64,000 bases of DNA, taken from NCBI RefSeq assembly GCF_004217545.1, contig NZ_SHKY01000001.1:1612001-1676000 (forward strand), in the 5' to 3' direction. The position numbers were made by a program, and so were the translations under genes. This DNA is from Krasilnikovia cinnamomea. Its GTDB lineage: Bacteria; Actinomycetota; Actinomycetes; Mycobacteriales; Micromonosporaceae. The notes beneath the pieces are model-generated. The model was not told the DNA's origin. It saw nothing but the letters and a program-made list of their open reading frames with translations, and made no database searches. Position 1 is the stretch's first letter; the number at the start of each line of letters is the position of its first letter. Below, in pieces: positions 28,225-35,240 of this stretch.

Positions 28225-29571
28225 TCACAAGCGTTCGAAGCCACGACGCAGCTCCCAGTCCGTCACGGCCGCGTCGTACGCCGCCAGCTCCACCCGCGCC
28301 ATGTTGGCGTAGTGCTCGACGACCTCGTCACCGAAGGCGGCGCGCGCCGCTCCGCCAGTCGTCCACAGCTCCATCGCCTCGCGCAGGGTGCCCGGCACCC
28401 GGGGTGCCGTCGCGTCGTCGTACGCGTTACCCAGGAACTCCGGTTCCAACTCCTGGGAGTGTTCGAGCCCGTGCAACGCCCCCGCGACCAGCGCCGCGAT
28501 CGCCAGGTACGGATTGACGTCACCCCCCGGCACCCGGTTCTCCACCCGCATACCCTGGCCGTGCCCCGCCATGCGCAGCGCGCAGGTCCGGTTGTCCACC
28601 CCCCACCGCAGTGCCGTCGGGGCGAACGAACCGGGCTGGTACCGCTTGTACGAGTTGATGTTCGGCGCGAACAGCAGGCTGAACTCGCGCATGGTGGCCA
28701 GCAGCCCGGCCAGCACCCGCTGCCCGGTGTCGCTGAGGTGGCCGGGGCCGTCGCCGAGCAGCGCGGAACGCCCGTCCGCGCCGCGCAGCGAGAAGTGGAT
28801 GTGGCACGAGTTGCCCTCGCGGGCGTTCGGCTTGGCCATGAAGGTCAGCGCCATGCCCTCCTGGGCGGCGATCTCCTTGGCGCCGTTCTTGTAGATGGCG
28901 TGGTGGTCGGCGCAGCGCAACGCGTCGGTGTACCGGAAGGCGATCTCGTGCTGGCCGAGGTTGCACTCGCCCTTGGCGCTCTCCGGGGTGAGGCCCGCGC
29001 CGAACATCTCGTTGCGGATGCGGCGCAGCAGTGGCTCGACCCGCGCCGTGCCGAGCAGCGAGTAGTCCACGTTGTACTGGTTCGCCGGGGTGAGGTCGCG
29101 ATACCCCCTCGCGAACGCCTGCTCATACGTGTCGCGGTAGAGGATGAACTCCAGTTCCGTGCCCGCGTACGCGCTCAGCCCGTGGCCGGCCAGCCGGTCG
29201 AGCTGGCGGCGCAGGATCTGCCGGGGCGAGGCGACCACGGGATCACCGCCGGTGGTCTCCAGGTCCGACAGCACCAGTGCCGTGCCGGGCTGCCACGGCA
29301 CCCGGCGCAGCGTGGCCAGGTCGGGCCGCATGACGAAGTCACCGTAGCCGGTGTCCCACGACGACATCGCGTACCCGTCGACGGTGTTCATGTCGACGTC
29401 CACGGCCAGCAGGTAGTTGCAGCCTTCGCTGCCCCCGGCCAGCACCTCGTCCAGGAAGTACCGCGCATGCAGCCGCTTGCCCTGCAACCGCCCCTGCATG
29501 TCGACCAGGGCCAGCAGCACGGTGTCGACGCTGCCGTTGTCGACGCCGACGCGGAGTTCCTCCAGGTCCAT
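28225..29571 (-). CDS. Glutamine-synthetase-like gamma-glutamyl-amine ligase
   Basis: 448 residues with the GS fold: ELEFIL (metal-binding Glu), GECNLGQHEIAF, SCHIHFSL, NSYKRYQPGSFAPTALRWGVDNR and RVENRVPGGDVNPYLAIAAL. The N-terminal region has VDMQGRLQGKRL (residues 23-34) where true GS has the D-G-S-S ammonium site, and there is no adenylylation-loop motif. Those are the features of GlnA3/GlnA4/PuuA-type enzymes that attach glutamate to amines instead of ammonia. The ATG at 29571 has AAGGAG 6 bases upstream. Substrate is not fixed by sequence; cluster content favours an amino alcohol or a polyamine. Confidence 0.88.
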   Translation of the reverse strand: MDLEELRVGVDNGSVDTVLLALVDMQGRLQGKRLHARYFLDEVLAGGSEGCNYLLAVDVDMNTVDGYAMSSWDTGYGDFVMRPDLATLRRVPWQPGTALVLSDLETTGGDPVVASPRQILRRQLDRLAGHGLSAYAGTELEFILYRDTYEQAFARGYRDLTPANQYNVDYSLLGTARVEPLLRRIRNEMFGAGLTPESAKGECNLGQHEIAFRYTDALRCADHHAIYKNGAKEIAAQEGMALTFMAKPNAREGNSCHIHFSLRGADGRSALLGDGPGHLSDTGQRVLAGLLATMREFSLLFAPNINSYKRYQPGSFAPTALRWGVDNRTCALRMAGHGQGMRVENRVPGGDVNPYLAIAALVAGALHGLEHSQELEPEFLGNAYDDATAPRVPGTLREAMELWTTGGAARAAFGDEVVEHYANMARVELAAYDAAVTDWELRRGFERL

Positions 29572-29642
29572 CTGTTTCTCCTTGCGCACACGGGGCCGGG
29601 GAGGGGGCCGGGCGGACAGCCCGGCCCCCTGCCTCGATCAGA

Positions 29643-31166
29643 TCACTCGACGGGGGTGGTCTGCTCGCCGTGCGCCGCCTTTTCCAGCAGGTTCGATCGG
29701 GGACCGGTGAACCACTTGCGTGCGCTGGCGAACCACCACACCGTGGCCAGCCCCAGCACGACGGCCACGGCCACGATCGTGTAGTTGAAGTTCGCCGCGG
29801 TGATCGGCCCGAAGGTGGGCAGGACGAACAGCACACAGATCATCCCGACCCAGACGATCGCGATCCAGCCCACGGGTGCGGACCACTTGCCGAGGTTCCA
29901 CGGGCCCGGCTCGAAGTCCGGGTTGCGGCGCCGCAGCAGGACCGGCCCGACGTACGCGATGTACAGGCCGATCACGGCGATCGACGTGGCGGCCGCGTAC
30001 GCGGTGGCGTTCCACAGCGACGGCAGCACCAGCAGCGTCGAGCAGGCCACGCAGAGCCAGATGGAGTTGGTCGGCGTGCCGGTCCGCGGGTTGACCCGCT
30101 TCCACAGCCCGGAGCCGGGCAGCGCGCCGTCGCGGGCGAACGCGTACGCCATCCGGGAGTTGGCGGTCACCGACGCCATGCCGCAGAAGAACTGCGCCAC
30201 CACGCAGATGAACAGCAGGAACGTGCCCAGGTTGTGGCCCACCGCGTCGATGAAGATCTGCGCGGGCGGCAGCTTCAGGGGCGTGCCGAGTTGGGCGTCG
30301 TAGTCCTTGATCGACCAGGTGATCGCGAACAGCAGGACGAAACCGGCGATCACCGAGACCACGACCGACATCACGATGCCGCGCGGCGCGGCCCGGGCGG
30401 CGTCGTGGGTCTCCTCGGCGACGTGCGCGCTGGCGTCGTACCCGGTGTAGGTGTACTGCGCCATCAGCAGGCCGAGCAGCACGGCGTACACGCTCGCCCC
30501 GGCGAACGAGAACCCGGTGGCGTTCTTGACCTCGAAGAACACCTCGGAGATCGGCTTGTGGCTGTCCGGCAGCGCGACCAGCGCCCCGACGATGACGGCC
30601 ACCCCGATCAGGTGCCACCACGCGCTCACGTCGGAGAGCACCCGCACCAGGTTCACCCCGAACGTGTTGAGCAGCCCGTGCGCCGCGATGATCACCAGGA
30701 AGATGGCGAAGGTGCGGCCCGCGGTCACCTCCATGTCGAGGGTCAGGCTCAGGAACGCCGACGTGGTGATCGCGGCGCCGAAGTCGATCGCCGCGGTGAC
30801 CGCCACCTCGCCGAGGAAGTTGAACCAGCCGATGAACCAGGCCCACGCGGCCTTGTTCCGCTTGGCCAGCGCGGCGGCCCACCAGTAGAGCGCGCCCGCG
30901 GTCGGGTACGCCGAGCAGACCTCCGCCATCGCGAGGGCCACGAAGGTGACCATGCCGCCGACGAAGAGCCAGCCGAGCGTGATGGCCATCGGCCCGCCCG
31001 CGGTCATGGCGATGCCGTACGACGTGATCGCGCCGGCCAGGATGGAGATGATCGAGAAGGAAACCGCGAAGTTCGAGAAGCCGGACAGTCGGCGATGCAG
31101 TTCCTGCTGGTAGCCGAGCTGGGCAAGGCGTTCTTCGTCGGTGCTGGGGACGGGTTCAGTACTCAT
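29643..31166 (-). CDS. APC-superfamily amino acid/amine permease
   Basis: 507 residues, about twelve membrane helices. The N-terminus YQQELHRRLSGFSNFAVSFSIISILAGAI is the hallmark of the ACT/GABA-permease branch of the APC family, and MAEVCSAYPTAGALYWW follows in helix 2. It should bring the amine substrate of the cluster into the cell. It is the promoter-proximal structural gene; its start is 356 bases from the TetR gene, and a 14-base perfect palindrome (31193-31206) lies 27 bases upstream of its ATG. Confidence 0.9.
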   Translation of the reverse strand: MSTEPVPSTDEERLAQLGYQQELHRRLSGFSNFAVSFSIISILAGAITSYGIAMTAGGPMAITLGWLFVGGMVTFVALAMAEVCSAYPTAGALYWWAAALAKRNKAAWAWFIGWFNFLGEVAVTAAIDFGAAITTSAFLSLTLDMEVTAGRTFAIFLVIIAAHGLLNTFGVNLVRVLSDVSAWWHLIGVAVIVGALVALPDSHKPISEVFFEVKNATGFSFAGASVYAVLLGLLMAQYTYTGYDASAHVAEETHDAARAAPRGIVMSVVVSVIAGFVLLFAITWSIKDYDAQLGTPLKLPPAQIFIDAVGHNLGTFLLFICVVAQFFCGMASVTANSRMAYAFARDGALPGSGLWKRVNPRTGTPTNSIWLCVACSTLLVLPSLWNATAYAAATSIAVIGLYIAYVGPVLLRRRNPDFEPGPWNLGKWSAPVGWIAIVWVGMICVLFVLPTFGPITAANFNYTIVAVAVVLGLATVWWFASARKWFTGPRSNLLEKAAHGEQTTPVE

Positions 31167-31522
31167 GCGACTCCCTCAGCCGGGGGGTGACTGTGACCCG
31201 GGTCACGGTCTGCCGGTGATGATCGCGCCGCGCGTCACGCGCGTCAATGAGCCGTCCTAATTGCGTTGCTCTGAGCTGCGCGAAGCCCGCACACTCGACA
31301 TCGACGCGCGAGCCCTCGGCAGGTCTCGCGACCCCCGGTGGGCCGGCACGGGCCTACCGCTCCGCGGCGGCGCGGGGCGCGGTCACCTCTCTCTCGACAC
31401 AGCGTCGATGCTGTGCATCTGCGCCCGCCCCGCGCCGCCGCCCCCACCCGGTCAGCCCGGGCACCGGCCGGTCTGCGCGGCGCGACCCCGGGTGTTCCCG
31501 CCCGAGCCGCAGCGGCCGGTCC
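31167..31522. other. 356-bp leader region of the amine-utilisation operon
   Basis: The region holds the palindrome GTGACCCGGGTCAC at 31193-31206 and a directly repeated GCGCGTCA at 31230-31237 and 31239-31246. An AT-richer spot lies near 31255-31265. The remainder (31270-31522) is GC-rich with no supported gene; short open frames there lack RBS and codon bias. Confidence 0.55.
31193..31206. promoter_or_regulatory. Candidate operator upstream of the permease
   Basis: Perfect 14-base palindrome GTGACCCGGGTCAC, 26 bases before the permease ATG. Its position suits a repressor site for the amine operon; the neighbouring TetR gene product or another regulator could bind it. Confidence 0.45.
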
Positions 31523-32089
31523 TCACCGCGCGGAGACGGCGCCCTCGATGCTGCGCAGGATGAGACGCAGCGCCTCGTGCCGGGAGACGCGCTGGTCGCC
31601 GATGTAGCTCCAGCCGGCGTAAAGCTGACTCCAGATCAGGCTCTGGATCCACAACGCCGGCAACTCCGGGTCGACGGTGCCGTCACGGTGGCCGCGTTCG
31701 ATCATGTCGACGAAGTCAGCGTCAGACTCGGCGGCCCGCTGCCAATCAGCGTCGGTGAGCAGGAGCTGTCCGTTGAAGATCAGCGACAGGATGTCACCCA
31801 GATCGAAGTACTCCTGGCAGAGCCGGCGGATCGCGGCGGCCCCGGTGCCATCTGCGACCCGGGCCCGTGCGGAGGCCCGACGCACCCGGTCGACCGCCTC
31901 GGCGCGCAGGGCGGCGATCAGGTCGGCACGCTCGGCGAAGTACCGGTGCAGCGTCGTCCGGCCGACGTTCGCGGCGGCGGCCACGTCGCCGAGCGGGGCC
32001 GCGGGGTTACGGGCGAGGACCTCGATCGCGGCATCCAAGATCGCCTGCCGAGTGCGCGCACGGCTGCCCGACTCCTGAACATCCGTCAC
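31523..32089 (-). CDS. TetR-family transcriptional regulator
   Basis: 188 residues. The N-terminal HTH shows ILDAAIEVLARNPAAPLGDVAAAANVGRTTLHRYFAERADLIAAL, a canonical TetR domain; the C-terminal ligand domain is Trp-rich (LWIQSLIWSQLYAGWSYIG). A TATTCT box 6 bases before the GTG start suggests leaderless transcription. It is divergent from the ABC exporter gene, and the 52-base gap holds the palindrome GGAACA-TCAG-TGTTCC, so it most likely represses that exporter and itself. It is also upstream of the amine cluster on the same strand, so control of that cluster cannot be excluded. Confidence 0.88.
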   Translation of the reverse strand: MTDVQESGSRARTRQAILDAAIEVLARNPAAPLGDVAAAANVGRTTLHRYFAERADLIAALRAEAVDRVRRASARARVADGTGAAAIRRLCQEYFDLGDILSLIFNGQLLLTDADWQRAAESDADFVDMIERGHRDGTVDPELPALWIQSLIWSQLYAGWSYIGDQRVSRHEALRLILRSIEGAVSAR

Positions 32090-32101
32090 CGCTGAAGAAT
32101 A
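32090..32101 (-). promoter_or_regulatory. Leaderless -10 box of the TetR gene
   Basis: TATTCT on the minus strand (32101-32096), six bases, then GTG at 32089. Confidence 0.5.
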
Positions 32102-32116
32102 GCAGTTGCCTTTTTT

Positions 32117-32132
32117 GGAACATCAGTGTTCC
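32117..32132. promoter_or_regulatory. TetR-type operator between TetR and ABC exporter genes
   Basis: GGAACATCAGTGTTCC, 6-bp perfect arms with a 4-base centre, sits between the two divergent starts and overlaps the expected promoter positions of both genes. Confidence 0.6.
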
Positions 32133-32141
32133 ACTATGGGG

Positions 32142-33896
32142 ATGGCAGAACCCACCAGGATCCGTACCCTGCTCGCCCTGCTGCGCCCTCACCGCCGCAC
32201 CATGCTGCTCGGTCTGGTGCTCGGCCTCGCCGCCAACGGGGCCGGCCTCGCCACCCCGATGGTCACCAAATGGGTTCTCGACTCGCTCGGCGACGGCGTC
32301 GAACTCGTCCGGCCGGTCGGCGTGCTGCTCGCCCTCGTCGTCGTCGGCGTGGCGATCACCCTCTGGCAGTGGCTGCTGCTCGGCCGGCTCGCGCAGCGGG
32401 TCGTGCTCGACGCCCGGACCTCGGTCATCCGCCGGTACTTCCAGGCCCGCGTCGGCGACCTGCAGCGCCGATCCACCGGCGAACTGGTCACCCGCGCCAC
32501 CTCCGACACAGGCCTGCTGCACGAGGCGTCCGGCAGCATGATCGGTCTGATCAACGCAGCGGTCGGCCTCGTCGGCACGCTCGTGCTGATGGGCGTGCTC
32601 GACCTGACCCTGCTCTGCTGGACCCTCGCCGCCGTCGTCGTGGTCAGCGCCATGATGGCGGCCCTGTTGCCCAGAATCGGAACGGCGCAGACCGCGGCCC
32701 AGGAATCGGTGGGCCGCCTCGGCGGGACGCTCGAAGGCGCACTGCGCGCGATCCGCACCGTCAAGGCGAGCCGCGCCGAGGCGCGGCAGAGCGGGTACGT
32801 CATCGACCAGGCGCGCGACGCCGCAGCCCACGGCATCCGGGCCGCGCGGATCACCGCGACGGTGTGGACCATCGCATGGACCGGCATCCAACTGGCCGTG
32901 ATCCTCATCCTCGGCGTCGGCGCCTGGCGGGCCCACCTCGGCCTGCTGGAGGTGTCCACCCTCGTGGCATTCCTGCTCTACGTGTTCCAGCTGATGGGCC
33001 CGATCACAGAACTCACCCAGAACGTCACCGCCCTGCAGGCCGGGATCGCCGCCGCCGGCCGGCTCAACGAACTCGCCGCGATCGAGCTGGAGCCGACGAG
33101 CCGCCAGCGGCCGGTACCGACCGTCATCGACGCCCCGGATCGTGGTCCGGTCCTCACCCTGCGCGCGGTCACCGCCCGGTACGGTCCAGAGGCTCCGCCC
33201 GCCCTGCGGGGTGTCGACCTGGAGATCGCCCGACGCGGGCACACCGCCATCGTCGGGCCATCGGGCGCGGGCAAGACCACGTTGTTCTCCCTGCTGCTGC
33301 GCTTCCTGGAACCCGACAGCGGGGAGGTGCTGCTCGACGGCCGGCCGTACGCGACCTACACCCACGACGAGGTGCGGGCCCGGCTCGCGTACGTCGAGCA
33401 GGAGACCCCCGTCGTGCCCGGCACGATCGGCGACAACGTGCGGTTCACCCACCCCGACGCCACGGACGCCGAGGTCCGTACGGCGCTGGAGGCGGTACGC
33501 CTCGCCGACAAGGTGGACGAGCTGCCCGACGGGCTGGACACGTCGCTCGCGTCGACGGATGTGTCTGGTGGCCAGCGGCAGCGGATAGCGCTGGCCCGCG
33601 CGTTGTTGCGCACCCCCGACGTGCTGCTGCTCGACGAGGCGACCGCGCAGGTGGACGGGCTGACCGAGGCGGCGCTGCACGAGTGCATCACACAGCGGGC
33701 GGCCGACGGTGCCGTCGTGACGATCGCGCACCGGCTCTCCACAGTGCTCGACGCGGACCGCATCATCGTTCTCGATGACGGCCGGGTACGAGCGCAGGGG
33801 ACGCACCAGGAGCTGATCGCGTCCGACGAGCTGTACCGCCGGCTGGTGGAGGCGCTGCGCATCGCCGCCGACCAACCCTCCCTCAGCCCCGCCTGA
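32142..33896 (+). CDS. ABC multidrug exporter, fused membrane and ATPase domains
   Basis: 584 residues, a half-transporter that should form a dimer. About six membrane helices occupy residues 15-300. The nucleotide-binding domain shows Walker A GPSGAGKTT, Q-loop YVEQE, signature VSGGQRQRIALARALL, Walker B VLLLDEATAQVD and switch IAHRLS. All catalytic residues are intact. Likely exports a drug or lipid. Starts at 32136 (ATGGGGATG) and 32142 are both possible; the second is given. It is divergent from a TetR gene with an intervening operator, the usual arrangement for ligand-induced drug efflux. Confidence 0.9.
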   Translation: MAEPTRIRTLLALLRPHRRTMLLGLVLGLAANGAGLATPMVTKWVLDSLGDGVELVRPVGVLLALVVVGVAITLWQWLLLGRLAQRVVLDARTSVIRRYFQARVGDLQRRSTGELVTRATSDTGLLHEASGSMIGLINAAVGLVGTLVLMGVLDLTLLCWTLAAVVVVSAMMAALLPRIGTAQTAAQESVGRLGGTLEGALRAIRTVKASRAEARQSGYVIDQARDAAAHGIRAARITATVWTIAWTGIQLAVILILGVGAWRAHLGLLEVSTLVAFLLYVFQLMGPITELTQNVTALQAGIAAAGRLNELAAIELEPTSRQRPVPTVIDAPDRGPVLTLRAVTARYGPEAPPALRGVDLEIARRGHTAIVGPSGAGKTTLFSLLLRFLEPDSGEVLLDGRPYATYTHDEVRARLAYVEQETPVVPGTIGDNVRFTHPDATDAEVRTALEAVRLADKVDELPDGLDTSLASTDVSGGQRQRIALARALLRTPDVLLLDEATAQVDGLTEAALHECITQRAADGAVVTIAHRLSTVLDADRIIVLDDGRVRAQGTHQELIASDELYRRLVEALRIAADQPSLSPA

Positions 33897-34249
33897 ACCG
33901 CCCGGGCCCCGACACGTCCGCGAAAATCTACAGCGGCGAGACTAGAAATCGCCCAGCGGCGGTCATAAAATCGCAGGGTCGGCGACGCACCGCCGGCACG
34001 CAACTGGCACAGATCTGCAGTTGGAGAAGGAGGACGAGATACCGCAGCGACGCGAAATCGAACCGTCCCCGACCCGACAAGAGGTGATCGCAGCCGATGC
34101 CCATCACGCAGGCCGTCCGCTAGCGGCACGCAGGCGGACGACCGACTCTGCCGACGACGGTCGGCAACAGAATTGAACAGCCAGGGCCCCGGTTACCCGC
34201 CGGGGCCCTGGATTGTGCGCCGCATGATCCAGGGCGCCGGGAAGGATGC
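33897..34249. other. 353-bp intergenic region with a strong hairpin
   Basis: Apart from the hairpin at 34181-34211 and a small 5-bp hairpin at 34151-34164 (CCGAC / GTCGG), I see no gene. The stretch 33920-33980 is AT-richer than its surroundings and could hold a promoter for the MerR-like gene, but no confident boxes are present. Confidence 0.5.
34181..34211 (+). terminator. Perfect 12-bp hairpin downstream of the ABC exporter
   Basis: CCAGGGCCCCGG (34181-34192) and CCGGGGCCCTGG (34200-34211) with a 7-base loop. No U-run follows. It lies 285 bases after the ABC stop and 39 bases before the MerR-like start, so it could end exporter transcription or sit in the MerR leader. Confidence 0.5.
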
Positions 34250-34624
34250 ATGAAGACCACCGCGTTCGACGACGCCGACGTCCCCGCGTACACGATGGGC
34301 CGGGCCGCCACGATGATCGGGGTGACGCCCGCGTTCCTGCGCAGCCTCGGCGCAGCCGGCCTGATCGAGCCGCAGCGCTCGATCGGCGGCCATCGCCGCT
34401 ACTCCCGCCACCAGTTGCAGCTCGCCGGGCGGGTCCGCCAGCTGCTCGACGACGGCATCCTGCTGGCCGCCGCCTGCCGGATCGTCACCCTGGAGGACCG
34501 GCTGGCCGCCGCGCACCGGCGCATCGTCGAGCTGGGCGGGACCCTGACCGACGACGACAACGCCGAGCTGCCCACCCAGACCCACCCGGACATCGCCACC
34601 ACGAACTACTACCGCGCGACCTGA
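34250..34624 (+). CDS. MerR/HspR-like HTH regulator
   Basis: 124 residues. The HTH region YTMGRAATMIGVTPAFLRSLGAAGLIEPQRSIGGHRRYSRHQL matches the MerR winged helix, closest in style to HspR-like repressors (x-G-G-H-R-R-Y-S). A short coiled-coil stretch (ITLEDRLAAAHRRIVELGGTL-like) follows and there is no effector domain or cysteine cluster. GGAAGG precedes the ATG by 5 bases. It converges on the TetR gene at 34632, and the two stop regions together form a 13-bp hairpin, so both proteins end in RAT. Target genes unknown. Confidence 0.8.
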   Translation: MKTTAFDDADVPAYTMGRAATMIGVTPAFLRSLGAAGLIEPQRSIGGHRRYSRHQLQLAGRVRQLLDDGILLAAACRIVTLEDRLAAAHRRIVELGGTLTDDDNAELPTQTHPDIATTNYYRAT

Positions 34625-34643
34625 GCCCCCCTCAGGTCGCGCG
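34613..34643. terminator. Bidirectional hairpin made from two convergent 3' ends
   Basis: Arms 34613-34625 and 34631-34643 are perfectly complementary (13 bp) with a CCCCC loop. Each arm contains the last three sense codons CGC-GCG-ACC and the TGA stop of one gene: the MerR-like gene on plus and the TetR gene on minus. Confidence 0.75.
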
Positions 34644-35234
34644 CTGGACGATCGCCATCAGCCCCCGCTCGACCTCCTCGACGGGACGTTCCGGCGAGAA
34701 CACCAGCCAGTCCACCGCCACCACCAGCCCCACGCCGAACAGCGCCGACGAGGCGACTCGGACGTCCAGCTCGGCGCGCAGGTCACCGGAGTCGACCCCC
34801 GCCTGCAGCGTCTCGGCGATCACGCTGATCGCCTGCTCGCGCAGCAGCAACAGGGTCTGCTGCCACTCGCGGTTGCTGCGCCACATCTCGGAGAGCAGCA
34901 ACTGGGCGAACGACTGGTACCGGCGGATGAACTCCAACTGCGCGTGGACCAGCGCCGCCACCGCCTCGCGCGGCGGCCGCCCGGCCACCGCCGCGCGGAA
35001 CTCCTCGGTCAACTGGTCGATGCCGTGCCGCAGCAACTCCTCGAACAGCGCGGTCTTGGAGGCGAAGTTGTAGTACACCGTGCCCTTGGCCACTTTGGCG
35101 CGCAGCGCGATGTCGTCCACGGTGGTGGCGGAGAAGCCCTGCTCGGCGATCAACTCGACGGCCGCCTCGAACAGGCGCTGCTTGGTGTCCTCCCGGCGCC
35201 TGGTCCGCCCGTCCGCGACATGTGCCTCGGTCAT
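34632..35234 (-). CDS. TetR-family regulator of the YhgE/ABC operon
   Basis: 200 residues. TetR HTH at LFEAAVELIAEQGFSATTVDDIALRAKVAKGTVYYNFASKTALFEELL. It is the third gene of a minus-strand operon: ATPase (38290), YhgE/Pip membrane protein, then this gene, which starts 6 bases after the YhgE stop with GGGAG upstream. A palindrome of the type bound by TetR proteins lies in front of the first operon gene (38305-38324), so autoregulation is likely. The ligand domain is unremarkable. Confidence 0.9.
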   Translation of the reverse strand: MTEAHVADGRTRRREDTKQRLFEAAVELIAEQGFSATTVDDIALRAKVAKGTVYYNFASKTALFEELLRHGIDQLTEEFRAAVAGRPPREAVAALVHAQLEFIRRYQSFAQLLLSEMWRSNREWQQTLLLLREQAISVIAETLQAGVDSGDLRAELDVRVASSALFGVGLVVAVDWLVFSPERPVEEVERGLMAIVQRAT

Positions 35235-35240
35235 GTCTCC

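Noticed and set aside
31244..31522. Small genes in the leader of the amine operon
   Set aside because: Short frames on both strands lack RBS and coding-type third-position bias.
34250..35234. Toxin-antitoxin or defence role for the MerR/TetR pair
   Set aside because: Both are ordinary DNA-binding regulators with no toxin partner.
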